In this document: in pieces, positions 23,913 through 35,910 of the stretch
Position numbering within the stretch: the stretch's first letter is position 1
How the letters are laid out: every line of letters starts with the position of its first letter
Source: Epiperipatus broadwayi
Lineage: Eukaryota > Onychophora > Udeonychophora > Euonychophora > Peripatidae
Direction: 5' to 3'
Length of the DNA stretch: 64,000 bases
Assembly: GCA_028023455.1 (NCBI GenBank)
Contig: JAQFVV010006270.1
Coordinates: forward strand, 3,808,834 to 3,872,833
The notes under the pieces: model-generated
What the model was told of the DNA's origin: nothing
What the model saw: only the letters and a program-made list of their open reading frames with translations
Databases searched by the model: none
Made by a program: the position numbers and the translations under genes

Positions 23913-25054
23913 GAAATTTTGATTTGTGTGCTTACACTTATTTCAGTGAAATTTCTGGGTTATTATTATTATTATTTTGATGAAAATTACAATTTTTTAT
24001 TTGGATTGAATAAAATATCTGGAACACTGTTTTTATTATCTGAGATCTTTTATTACGTGGTTGTGTCAGTGATGGTTTTGGGGCCCCACTAGTGTCCAAA
24101 ATGGTGTAGAGCATATTAAATTCGTACCAATACTCTTCAGAAATGGTTAGCCATGTGTCATTAACTTATACCAACCATATACTTGTTAATAAATAAATAA
24201 AAAAAACAGCAAAAAAGTAATTCGTGATATTAACAAAAAAAATATATAAATTAATAAAATTCAGAAAAGTAAGTACAAGAATTATATTATAATTTAAAGC
24301 AGTAATATTCCTTAGATAATTCAATAAAACAATAGCCTGATTTATGCTAGTCTTTCAAGATTCCAAAATCCCTCTAATTTTAAATTCTATTTGTAAAGTC
24401 TAGAATATTAAACATTACAACAAACAGTTCACAAAAAAAAATATTTTCATATAACAATAAATGGGAAAATTTCAGTGCCATGAAAATAAATAAAAATATA
24501 AAAAACATTATAAATTTGAGAATAAAATGATTGTTCAGATATAATCGTCAAGTAAATTTTTAATAAAGGAGAACTATGTTTTGCGCATCACTGAAATTAA
24601 ATGTACGCAAATTGTAAAATGTTTAGATGAAAATGTGATCATTATAAAACAATGAACATAGAAGAATAGAAAAGAATTTGGAATGTAGATCTTGAAAATA
24701 ACAAATTAATTGGAAAAATAAAGTTATTATAGAGGCAATTATGGAAACAAAATTAAAGTTGATCATATTCTAAAGTAAAAAGATTAATCAGGTATTTCAA
24801 ATAATAGCAAGAAAAACTAAATGGCAGAACATTATAGATAAGTTTAAAAAGAATATTTAAATACAGTTATTTCAAAAGAAATGTAAAGATTTGCATAAAA
24901 ATGAATTAAAAACAATTGGAATTCAAAAAGCTTAACAATTTTATTCTACTTTAAATCTAATAATTATATAAAAATTAAAATTTCCCATTAATTAATAAAT
25001 ACTATCTACATTCTACTTTAATAAAGTTCTAGGCATATGATCTGAAATATCGAC
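23913..25054. other. AT-rich non-coding stretch
   Basis: No gene or recognisable element seen. Confidence 0.5.
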
Positions 25055-25900
25055 TCTCGGTATCCATTCCGAAATAAATATGAAGATTTTTAAAACCAGA
25101 GAAATTTAAGAAGTGCATGCTTTGACTTTAATGAATTATTACTGCTTCTTTAATGAATTATTACTGTTTCCCAGTTTTTAAAATATAGATCATAAAAATA
25201 ATTAGAAATGGAAAAAAATTGTATCCCATGTTAATTCAAAACTTTATTTAATTACCAAAAAACATTGCTAACATTATTTACCATACTGGAATACAGAAGC
25301 TAATGGTATTTATAGTGTAATATTTTTTCTTCACATAAATAAAATTAATTCTTTTTTTTTTTAAAGCTAAGTAAAAAAACTTAAGTTTTGTAAGCCTACA
25401 ACTATTAAAAATACAAAAATACAGATGTTAATGTTATTTACCTACTGAAATAAGTATGAAGATATTTAAAACCAAAGAAATTTAAGAATCACTAGACATT
25501 GACTTTTATGAGTTATTACTTCTTCCTAATTTGCGAAAAGATAGACCATGAGGATAACTTGAAGCAAAAAAAAAAACATTTTTATGTCAAATTTAATTTA
25601 ATTAATGAAAAAAATAAACATTAATTCATTAATTGTTGCATGGACTGAAAAAAAAATGCTAAAGCTATTACTGTGGATACCAAATCAGTACTCAATTTAA
25701 GTAACAGAATTCTACTTTTCACATGAGCAGTTTAACACAGTAAGTTTCAGAGCTATTCATTCTAATTTTTTCACCACATGTGGAAAATTTAATAATGAAG
25801 AAACAGCCACACTCGTTATGTATTGTGAAATTTTTTTATAGCTGAATAGAGAAATGTATCAATTTGTAGACCTACAACAATTAAAAATATTGCGTATGGC
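25055..25900 (+). repeat. Old direct duplication, units of about 380-470 bp
   Basis: Blocks recur in the same order: GAAATAAATATGAAGATTTT at 25071 against GAAATAAGTATGAAGATATT at 25446, and CCTACAACTATTAAAAATA at 25396 against CCTACAACAATTAAAAATA at 25869. The units are diverged with indels. Origin unknown. Confidence 0.55.
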
Positions 25901-26983
25901 TTTTAGTAATTTTATATTTTAATTTCGTTCAAAATAATCAACTGCTAATAATATCATGTGATTTATATGAGAGGAAAAACTAAAGGTAAGAAAAGTTAAA
26001 TGAACTTAAAAAGAAATATTAAAATATACAAATTTTAAAAGGAAAGCAGAAATTAGGATAATAATGCTTAAGAAATAAACGTTATTTTTAAGTCTAATAT
26101 ATAATAAATCAATTGTGCCAATATTTAAATAAAAGGAAGCAACAAATTTGTACAAAAATTTAAAACGAAAGTAAAAACAATCCAATAAAGCAATAATAAT
26201 TACACCAAATAACAATTAAAGTCAATATCAGTACCACTTCAGTTAATATCGTTTTATAAAAAAATAGTTTTTAGAAAGTATTTTTATTCAATTTTTTTTT
26301 TCCTAATTAAGACTCAAAAGAACCGTTTGAAAAAAAAATCGAGCCAACTTTGAATGACACAAGAGGTGTTGGATATAAAACTTATTGAAAGAAGTTCAGT
26401 TCAACTTTACTGCTCTGGTGAGCCCTTTCCCATATCATTGTCCCAGATGAGACAATTAATATTAAACCTCACAGACAGCTGGCTGAAAAATGGATGAAAG
26501 ATGGAAATGTTAGTTTAGAATGCTGAGAGGTGCTATTCTGCTAACCCCCAGCAAGAGCAAAGCTGCACTAGGAGACTCAAATGATGGGACAATTTTTGAC
26601 AGACACCAAGGACTTTGGAATGTGTCTCTCAGATTTGTAAAACCACAAGTGTATATATAACTTGAGCAATTTGACAGTTTTATTTCAAGTGAAATAAATG
26701 ATTTTTAGTTACAATAAATAGTTTGCAGTTATAATAGTTTTCTTTTTAAAAAATAAATCGAGGGAATGGGGAGAGGGGGATAAATCTATTTGTCTCACGC
26801 GTAATAAAGAATTACACTTTATTTCACATATTAATTACATTCCTTTTTAAATAAAGTTAAAAAAAATATTTTTAATGCGTCTTTTTTAAAAATAAAATAA
26901 ATATTTCTTTTGTTGTTGAAATATTTACTTACAAAATTATTTATATTTAGAAGGTAATAAGCCTTCCACACTAGCGCTGTGCA
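25901..26983. other. Non-coding stretch with a less AT-rich patch
   Basis: Mostly AT-rich with no gene. The interval 26400-26660 is visibly richer in GC (blocks such as CCCAGCAAGAGCAAAGCTGC) and has short open segments. I recognise neither a protein nor a repeat in it. Confidence 0.4.
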
Positions 26984-27071
26984 TAATATTAAATCAACGA
27001 TGTTAAATACGAGGATACTCTCGTTCCAGCCACAAAATATCCTCGTATTTAACATCGTTGAATTAATATTA
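26984..27071. repeat. 34-bp-arm hairpin, one mismatch
   Basis: The left arm 26984-27017 and right arm 27038-27071 pair at 33 of 34 positions around a 20-base loop. It includes CAACGATGTTAAATACGAGG and its complement. It could be a small foldback element or a precursor-like RNA hairpin. Confidence 0.85.
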
Positions 27072-29799
27072 CGTACCGCGCATTAATGGGGAAAGTTTAT
27101 TATCTTCTAAATAGAATTACAATTTGGCACTACGCTAGTAAAATTCATTGATTATAACAACTATTTGTAGAATGGTTTTGGAAACAATCAGCTTAATAAA
27201 TGTCTTAATATTATTCCATCGACCCCTTCCCCCATTAACACTTATTACAACTACAATATTATTATATTCAAACATTTTACTCTATAGACATTCTTTGTCA
27301 ATTGCAACACAATCAAAATACTTATATAATTTTACATGTATATTTTTCTTCCATCCCACTTATAGGTAAAATATTTTTGCTGATCTATGTTATCTGTCAG
27401 TTAAAAAAAAAGATATCAAAGCGTTGGTAAAGTCAGCAACAGACCCCTTTTCTTGAAAATATTTAGTCTGTAGCAAGGTGTCTTAAAACAATGCCTATTT
27501 CGAACACACCATTCATTTTCATTACCTGGAAACTTGTCCACTTATTTGCACTGAGTTCAATATACTAAATTTCTACAGTATCATAGTGAAAATTTCAATT
27601 TTTTTTTTTTTTTTTTGCCATATTATATAAAAAATTTAGATTTATTAATGAAGTTTGAATCTTTGAAGTGGTAGAACTGGATGCAATCTGTAGATTAAGT
27701 TCCAGACTCTGCCCACCTATCCTGGAATAAACTAGACACTATCTTGTTTTTTATTTCAGTAACAAAAATCACAAATAAGACTATTTGTGTCAAGAACTAA
27801 TAACCAACCTTATTCATTTCAGTTTAGTTTATAAGTTTTTTTAAAGGCATAAACTGTTATAAGTACTTATTATCATCCAGAAATATTTGTACTGTCACTA
27901 TACTTACAATATGATCAATAAATACATTTTCTCCTTAATAAATCCACTTAATATCTAATTTCGTCACCATAATCACAATCATTCTTTCAATTGCACTTGG
28001 TCATAAAACTTTTTAAGATGTGATTAGTAAACTGTCATTAAATACCAATTGAAAATTAACTTGACCTTAAATCATTGTGCAAATTGAAATTTATAATGCT
28101 CAATGCAAATTTGCATAAACTATGTTTACAGATATACATTAATATTTTTAAAAGCTTTTGATCCAAAATATTTTATCCTCTATTTGATAATGTTGTGAGG
28201 ATGGCAACACTATGTTAATAATGTAATTAATATTTATTCAATCAAGAAGACTATTATATAACTCTCAGACAATGTAGGAAATTTTCAACACTTGCATATT
28301 ACATTCATGAACTCAACAAATGTTTAGTGACACATATTTTCCTACATTCATATTCTATACAAACTGAGTTGTATGCTATAGATTTGTTGTTTCATCCCAT
28401 CTTTTGAAATCATGATTTATACATGCATAAGCTACCAATATCAATACATAAATCAAATTTATCCTTGGTATTGTTTATAAGCTAGTTCAAATTTCTTTAA
28501 TACTCCTATAAATGGTGAAGAATAAATGGCACACATATCTGCTATTGTTTTTAATAAGATGCATACATATCCAAAGCATATATATATGAATGTTCTTTTT
28601 TTATTATTATTATTGGATTTTTAATTTGCACTGACAATGATTTTTAAACAAAAATATTCACAATTCTGTATATTTACACTATTAAAAACTCGTTGTAGAT
28701 AAAAAGATTTCACAATCGTTAATGTTTAACAGAAATAGTGGACTTAATCAGTGAAGAATTTGTTAGCTTCACATTCCCAAATCAAAATGCGTTAGATTTG
28801 CCTATATATTTAGAAAAATAGGTGGAAGATAAAAGTTGGCCGCTCTTATCTTTATAAAGTCGAATCTTGCATTTATATTTGTAGAGATATCTCTTGTAAT
28901 AAATTAAGCACTCAAGGTGCATGTACTAAGTTTATAGTCTTATTTAAGTACTATTAAAAAAAGAAAATGGACTTAAAAGCAAGGCTAAATCAGCACATCC
29001 ATCAATATAAAAGACTAGGACCAACACTGAATAACTTGGTATTCTTTAATTATGAAATGGATCCAAAATGTATATTATACCACAGTTAAGTAAAAATAAT
29101 ACATGGAGAATATGATGACTATAAACAAAAAACAAATAAAAGGTATGGTTCATCATAAATTCAAAAGAATTTAAATATAAACTAATTTGGTAGATTTAGT
29201 AATGACCATCCATATGACATACAAATGTTAAAAACATACTAAAATGCATGAGAATTCATCAATAGATCCCACAAAATGAATAAATATTAATTATATATAC
29301 AACATGAAGATGTTTCGGAATTAAATTAGTGATGTTAACAATGTGTACCATATATAAAATTTGCTGAATACAAAAAGAACAAAAACGTATTTCATTCGAA
29401 ATGAACTTTACTGTATGTTACATTTTCAGTGAAGTTTCACAATTTATGTAGAAAATATTTCGAAATTTTTAAGCTGATCATTAGTCATTAAAATTAAATA
29501 TTTCCAAAAAGTTAAAAATGAATTTATAAGGACTAGATCAAAAATCTTCTCCTTCCTCTCAAAATGTCTCAATTCATGGCTGAATAAAAATCCAGAATTT
29601 TCTTGGATAGACAGCATTATAATATACTTTGTATTTTTTTAAAAATAAAAAATAGTACTATAATAAACAAAATTAAATGAATTTTAAAACCCACCTAATG
29701 TCCAAAAAATTAATATTTATTAACTAAAAAGTCTAGTTGTGATTCAGTTTTTATTTACTATTACTTTTTTCAAAATAATTTTTTATGGCTTAAGAAAAG
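27072..29799. other. AT-rich non-coding stretch
   Basis: Nothing recognisable. A T-run of about 18 lies near 27599-27616. A small hairpin around AGATAA...TTATCT lies near 28828-28852. Confidence 0.5.
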
Positions 29800-29916
29800 A
29801 TTATTTTATACTGATTTCCTAAGACATGCCGAGCATGCTTTCGGACAGTAAAGCTAGAATTTTTGCCAGCCAAACGCACGCTCAGTATGTCTTAGGAAAT
29901 CATTATAGAATAATCT
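29800..29916. repeat. 36-bp-arm hairpin with 45-base loop
   Basis: The left arm 29800-29835 and right arm 29881-29916 pair at 32 of 36 positions. The arms centre on GATTTCCTAAGACAT and its complement. The loop is GC-richer than the surroundings. A MITE or a structured RNA are both possible. Confidence 0.75.
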
Positions 29917-30534
29917 CGTCTAAAACCAACATTCAAAATGTTTGTTCATTGTTATTACACTCTCCTGCATAATGGTGGCAATTTTTTTAAAAGATTTCAT
30001 AATAATTACAAATTTTATTTCACCACAATAAGCTTTCATTGCATGGATTCCTCTTCAACTTTTAATACGTTTTAGATGCTGCAAAAATCTCTAAAATTGG
30101 GCTAACTTTATTGGACAGTAGTTAGTCAGTAAAGATTCCACAAGCACTTTACATTTGTCAAATGTGGATCAATACACTGATTGTAAAAAAAAATAGTAAT
30201 TTAACACAGTCATCAATATTGTTGAGGAAATGGCATATTCCTCTACACAGTGAATTCTTGCTTACTTGCATGTCATTCTATGTTAAAAACAAGTACAAAT
30301 ACAAATATTTGGATTAATGTAAGTCAAGGATGTGTAGCCTTTTAACTTCACTTTACTTCAAACATCATTCAATTTATAAGATTATAAATATCAATCTTAT
30401 TCATTCAAGCTCTTTTTGATAAATATGTTTTATCATGTTCTAAGAAATTCATTTTATAAACTACTCTGTTTTATCAATTTCCAAGACAATACTGCCACTG
30501 TCTTCACTGTCAATAATAAACCTATGTTTATAAT
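29917..30534. other. AT-rich non-coding stretch
   Basis: No gene or repeat seen. Confidence 0.5.
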
Positions 30535-30661
30535 ACAAGTATATTTTATATACCTGGAATCTAGATATAATATAGAAACACAAATTTTCAAACTCCCTAC
30601 AACCATCCACTCTGTCTCATACAACTGATACAAATGACCACACAAATGTGAAAAAAATAAA

Positions 30662-30714
30662 TAATCTCCAATATTTCATGCTGAACCAGCATGCGTCAGT
30701 TGGTCCAGATCATT
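30662..30714 (-). ncRNA. Hammerhead motif, damaged copy
   Basis: Minus strand: stem II TGCTGGTTCAGCA and GAAA are kept. CTGATGA has become CTGACGC, and stem III together with the cleavage triplet is shortened. Probably inactive. Confidence 0.6.
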
Positions 30715-31311
30715 ATCTCCTATACATATATATATAATCAGTACTTGGTTTACATTAATACAACAAATCTTCAAATTTTAATGGACCATTTCAATCTAGT
30801 CCACCCTCCAACTCTTCAGCCATCCAGACCATTGAAAATCTGATGATGGAGTGCTTGAATCCCTTGTTAATGCCAATATTATTGTCCTATCCATGTTGAC
30901 TTTGTCATTCTGACCCCTCATGCATAGAACTTTGTCCATTTAAATATACAGAAGAGGGATGGGCAGGATACCAGCTAAATTGATATTTTAAATGTAAGTA
31001 TATTTTATATACCTGGAGTCTAGATGTAATATAGGGGATTTGATCACAGACTTTCAAACTCCTTCAGCTATCCACTCTATCTCATACAACTGATACACAT
31101 GTACATTAGAGGTCAGAGTGATTGAAAGTCAACATGGGCATGACAATAATATTGGCATTAAGGGATTTGAATAATCCATCATCAGATTTTCAATGGTATG
31201 GATGGCTGAAGAGTTGGAGGATGGAGTATACTGAAGCCTGTTCATTAAAGTGTGAACATTTGCTGTCTCAATATAAACACAGCATTCATTTTATATGTGT
31301 GTGTGGGAGAT

Positions 31312-31372
31312 AATGATCTGGGCCAACTGATGAGTACTGGTTCAGCATGAAATACATATATTAGAGATCATT
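31312..31372 (+). ncRNA. Type I hammerhead ribozyme motif
   Basis: The outer stem I AATGATCT/AGATCATT is a perfect 8 bp. The inner CCAA pairs with TTAG with one mismatch. The core CTGATGA and GAAA are intact. Stem II (GTACTGGTTCAGCAT) is weakened by a mismatch. Stem III is minimal (AT with AT around four bases). The predicted cleavage triplet is ATA. Confidence 0.7.
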
Positions 31373-31772
31373 TATCTTTTACACATGTGTGGTCATGAGT
31401 ATTGGTTGTATGAGATAGAGTGGATGGCTGAAGGGAGTTTGAAAGTCTGTGTTCAAATCCTCTATATTACATCTAGACTCTAGGTATACAAAATATACTT
31501 GTTTTTAAAATATTGTCAATTGGAGCCTGTGATCTGCCCATCCCTCTTCTGTGTATTTAAATGGATAAGGTCCTATACATGAGAGTGACTTAAAATCAAT
31601 ATGGGCATGATAATAGTATTGACATTAACAAGGGATTTGGATGTTCCATTATCAGATTTTCAATGTTACGGATGGCTGAAGAGTTGGAGGGTGGAGAGTA
31701 GATTGAAGCCTGCCCATTAATGTGTGAAGATTTTCTATTTTAATATTATTATATATGTGTGTGTGGTAGATG

Positions 31773-31831
31773 ATGATCTGGACCAACTGAAGAGTGCTGG
31801 TTCAGCATGAAATGCATATATTGGAGATCAT
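31773..31831 (+). ncRNA. Type I hammerhead ribozyme motif, intact core
   Basis: The core CTGAAGA is allowed, because the fifth core position is free in hammerheads. Stem II is GTGCT with AGCAT around GGTTC. The GAAA box is present. Stem III is two AT pairs around GCAT. The cleavage triplet ATA predicts a cut after 31820. Stem I combines CCAA/TTGG and ATGATCT/AGATCAT with a GGA bulge between them, as expected for the loop contacts of natural hammerheads. Confidence 0.8.
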
Positions 31832-31945
31832 TTATCTTTTTCACATATATGTGGTCATGTGTATTAATTGTATAAGATAAAGTGGATGGCTGAAGGGAGT
31901 TTGAAAGACTTTGTCCAAATCCTGTATAATAAATCTAAGTGTAAG

Positions 31946-32589
31946 TAATGCATCTTCATAAATAGTTTGCATAGCTTTCCTACAATTTATATTTTCCAGC
32001 ATCAATAACCACTATTATTCTATTCTGTCAAGTTCATGTTAGATCCTGATAACTCCGTGTACAAAAGCACTCCATTCTTTTTCTTTCTCATGATGTGATA
32101 AAGCTCTTGTGAAGATATCCCTGTGTCTATCCATATAGCATTCATCAATTTATTTAATAAACAATCACACTCTTTGGGACAAGTTCATCACAAAACTAAA
32201 AAAAAAATTGTGTCTTATTATCATCTAATTAAAAAAAAAAAATTATCTCTTTATTCCCCATTGTTTTAAAAACAAAAATTATTTTTTCAGCAATATTCCT
32301 GCAAATAGGGAAATTTGTTTATCTACATTGTAAAATTTTTGATGTTTTGTTTTGAAAAGTAAGTACCTTTTTGGTATTGATGCTTTGTTAGCATTTTAAT
32401 CTTTGATTTTTTTAAAAAAATTCCTTGTTGGTATTGTTGTTAAAAAAAAATTAATTTTGTTTCAATTTAATTGATTTTGTTAATTTATTAATTTTGCCAA
32501 AAATCAGTTATACATTGTAAGTTTTAGTGGTAGCAATAATATTCCAATCATGTGCAAACATATGCGTTTATTGTGAGAAAGTAACAGAC
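31946..32589. other. AT-rich non-coding stretch
   Basis: Nothing recognisable. Confidence 0.5.
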
Positions 32590-32815
32590 AATAAAATTTT
32601 GGGTTCTTTTCTGTTTTACGAGCAAGCAAGATGGCACCCGTAATTTTGATAAGTATACAGTTCTGGCGGACTACAATTTCTCTTTTCAAATGTGTTAATT
32701 ATTAAATTAAAAAAAATAATAAGTTAAATGAAATAAAAATAATAAATTCCTATACATTACATTAATAATCTTTACTTCATTTTTTTTTTTTACTTATAAT
32801 GTGGAAGTGACAATA
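32590..32815 (+). mobile_element. Partial copy of the 12.1 kb inverted-repeat element
   Basis: It shares the GCAAGATGGCACC end block and, at the far side, CTTATAATGTGGAAGTGACA with 12105-12122 and 12287-12310. The second terminus is missing. Confidence 0.5.
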
Positions 32816-33294
32816 AGTTTTGAATTTTAAAAGTTTTCGGTGACTTGGATAGAGAAATCAATGAGTGCTTCATCGTGCTATCATTTTCAAGTTTTGTTTT
32901 ATTTTTCAAATAAAATTTATGTTCCTATAACTCATTTTTTATTTATGTGTATTGTGTATGTAGTAAAATTTGATAGCACACAAAAAATATACCATTCTAA
33001 CAAAAATTTCCATATAGTTCATTTAATTATTTTCATTGATTTCTTAGGTGGGAACTAATCTCCTTATTTCCATATATACAATGTATTTTTTTAACACAAA
33101 TTTATTTTACACATAATTTTCAGGAACCAATGTAACAAGTAAAAAGAGAATCAGGTATATATTCAATTAATTGTAATAACATACAAGTTATACTAAATTA
33201 GATGATGAAAATAATGTATGTTTAGTTTTAAGAGAGAACCTTTCTCTTGTAAGTATTCAACTCCAGATTGTCATTAAGTGTGTTTTTTTCAAAA
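32816..33294. other. AT-rich non-coding stretch
   Basis: Nothing recognisable. A 72-codon frame (32840-33058) has no protein-like features. Confidence 0.5.
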
Positions 33295-33366
33295 TGCGTT
33301 GACCGGGAAGAAAACCTGGGCCAGCTGTTTGGAAGGCAGCTATGCTAACCACTAGGACACCAATAC
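33295..33366 (-). pseudogene. tRNA-Gly(TCC)-like pseudogene or SINE head
   Basis: On the minus strand the 72 bases read as a glycine tRNA: GTGGTTAGCATAGCTG in the D region, anticodon loop CTTCCAA (TCC), a damaged T-arm (GGTTTTCTTCCC) and a 3' end in CAACGCA. The acceptor 5' strand is mutated (TGTATTGG). It is followed by an A-rich stretch, suggesting retroposition. It shows that SINE family 1 has a tRNA-Gly-type head. Confidence 0.7.
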
Positions 33367-35649
33367 ATGTTTTATCTAGATTCATTCCTATTTGATCTAC
33401 AAATGTTAACATAACTTTCACTTTTCTTAGATTTCAAACTCTCATTGTATTTCGGTCCATAATCAATTCCATGTCATCTGTTACTCTTATCCACACAATT
33501 CATAATAGTAACTAGTTAGTTCATCAGAATAATATGTTGATTCTAATTAGTAAAAAAAAAAAAAAATGGCTAAAAAAAAAAAAGTGAAAAAAGTATATAT
33601 AATAGTAAATAAAATCATATGCAAAAATTCATTAGTGGATGGAAAATTCAATATTTCATTCAGAATAGACTAATTTTCTTTTTTCAAAAGCCACTCTCAA
33701 ATCTATTAAGAAATTTCTAATAGAGTAATTGAAATTTAAACCTTTTTTCATTACCCTTTTATATTATTGCAATTACTGCGGTATTATTTAGTGCAAAGGT
33801 ATATCGAGCGCGGCTCGGCCCTTTCACTTCCGGTGCTCAATTTCTATGAATTCCCCAACAATAATAAGCCATTCGATTATACATATACTACTACTTGTTT
33901 GAATTTTTCAACTTATTTTTCATAAACATATATTATTTATTAAATACTTTTAAATTATACATTACTAAACTTTTTTTTTTTTAAAAAGTATAATAGAGTA
34001 AACAACAGGTTTTGTTTGTTTGTCATACTAACCGCTCAATCTCCCACCCCACACATGCATTTAATTTCTTCTTTTTTTAAGCACTTGAAACATTAATAAA
34101 TAACAGACTTAGATTTTAAATTTTCAACGCATTTAAACGCAAATTATAATTCCAGAAAATCATAACAAAGATCAAATAATATACGTAAAAAGGGAATGCG
34201 TCAAAATAGCACAAGTTTATAAAATTCCATCTACACTCTTAATAATACTTTTTTTTTTTTTAAAAAAAGTCATTTTCTTTTAAAACCATACATACATTCG
34301 CACAAAATCATTAGGATTTTGAATTTAACCGCGACTTAAATATTACATTTTTATTCTTAAAATTTTTTTTTTTTTTTTGCAAAATATTAATTATACAACG
34401 CCAAAAATCTCTAATGTAGGTCTCTCTTTATTATGAGGTTGTTTTGAATTATCTAGACTGCAGCTTGTAATTCAAGACCAATAATTAATCATGAAGTGAA
34501 CTGGTCAGTTGTGGTCACTTGATGGTCATTCTCTGCCAGTGGACAGATCTGATTCATCAAGGAAAATAAATCACCTCATCAAGGAAAGCTACTGACCGGT
34601 GGCTGACCAGCTATGACAAAGAAACCGAGTATGAAACTACTGCAACCAAGTTATCACATAATAGAAACTTCAGGCAAAATTGATGATTTCACATCTGTCC
34701 AAAGACATCTATTACACATCCACTATCACACGTGCAGCGAGGGTGCAAAGATACTTAAAAAGAACAGTACTATTAACAAACTGCTCCATCAAAAATCAAA
34801 TCATAATTACAAAAAGACTTGTATAAATCATATTCAAAGAAAATAAACTGCCTAAATTGTGATTTAATGCTAAAATACAAATTTCAGAAGATATAGCCCT
34901 CTTTCTACACGCGTATTTATATTAAGAACAGCTAACTAATTTATAAATTAAGCTTCCCCCAAGAATAATAAAATTTATGACAAGCTTTAAAGATCAATTT
35001 TGCATTCATTTTCTATGAGAGAAAAAAAACACACACACACATATATATATATACGTATTACAAACTTGTAACATTTATTTCAACTGTCATTAAACTTTAT
35101 GAAAAAGTCTGTAAATCGTTTTAACTACACAAATATTACTAAAAGGAAAGGTAAATACTATAACATAAAAAAATGATTTTTGAATTTAAACGTAAGAAAG
35201 TTAAACAAAGTAATAAGAACACCTGTTATAATTACAAAAAAAAGTCTCATTTTTGATATTATATAACTCAGAAATACCAATAGACCCTACCCTCCATGGA
35301 ACCTCTTCTCTTTTTTTTTCATTCTACGGATAGAATTTTAAAAAATCTAGCAGTCAATGTTGCAAGTCTGCAAGAAAAAATGGCTGACAAATGTGAGTTT
35401 AAAATGGGTAAAATTGTTGGTGCCCATAACAAGTTTAAGTCTTAGGGGTGATGACCTTAGCATTAGTGTTTGCTGAAAGATGGCTCAGTGTAATTAATTG
35501 GTTTATATATATAAAACACCTGTAAATAGTTAATAAAATAAAGTCATACATCACATGACCCAATTTTATAAGCTTGTAAATAAAAAATGAGCGGTGCTAA
35601 TTGCTCTAACAAGCTTTATTGATAAATGCTGCAAAAGAGCGCATTTAAA
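33367..35649. other. AT-rich non-coding stretch
   Basis: No gene. Small GC-richer islands are at 33803-33840 (including the palindrome GAGCGCGGCTC) and 34480-34610. CA/TA microsatellites are at 35030-35052. Confidence 0.5.
34501..34610. repeat. Imperfect inverted repeat with short arms
   Basis: CTGGTCAGTTGTGGTCA (34501-34517) is inverted as TGACCGGTGGCTGACCAG (34593-34610). The loop holds two CATCAAGGAAA blocks. No known family recognised. Confidence 0.4.
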
Positions 35650-35910
35650 AATCTCTATCTAGAAATTATCCCCAATTCTCAGACTACTGGTTTCATGCTT
35701 TGGCAATCCTCAGTGAGGCGCTAGAGTAATTTCAGACACTAGATCTAAAAATACCAACTCAAAAGCCAGCATTTATCTGAAAGTTAACTATTAAGTAGAA
35801 AATCTGAAATTTTCAGACACCTATATGTCTTCAAACCCAGCTATCCAACTTAAACAGCTATATGGGGCTGAGAAATCTTCATCAAAACCATATATTAATA
35901 GCCTTAGCAA
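35650..35910 (-). mobile_element. Fragment of the foldback-associated repeat family
   Basis: On the minus strand, blocks match the interior of the elements at 45.1, 48.6 and 54.6 kb (GCCTCACTGAGGATTGCC, then ACCAGTAGTCTGAG) and the block at 44280-44390 (CAGCCCCATATAGCTGTTT). Both ends are unclear. Confidence 0.45.

Larger units (their letters stand above)
30535..31945. mobile_element. Hammerhead-bearing repeat array, subfamily A
   Basis: A minus-strand unit (30535-30993) is followed by a partial minus unit (30994-31108). At a CATG-centred junction the array inverts into two plus-strand units, 31109-31577 and 31578-31945, the last truncated. The period is about 457-469 bp. Each full unit has a hammerhead motif, then a GGATGGCTGAAGGGAG block (A-box-like) and TGTTCAAATCC (B-box-like), then TATATTACATCTAGACTC. 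There is no open frame. It resembles retrozymes, Sm-alpha repeats or Penelope terminal repeats. Confidence 0.8.

Noticed and set aside
30836-30860. CTGATGATGG repeated in every unit of the hammerhead family
   Set aside because: It is part of a conserved block (AAAATCTGATGATGG) without a GAAA box or pairing stems nearby. The true core is elsewhere in the unit.
33295-33366. Functional tRNA-Gly gene
   Set aside because: The acceptor stem does not pair and the T-arm B box is mutated (GGTTTTCTTCCC), so it is a pseudogene or SINE head.
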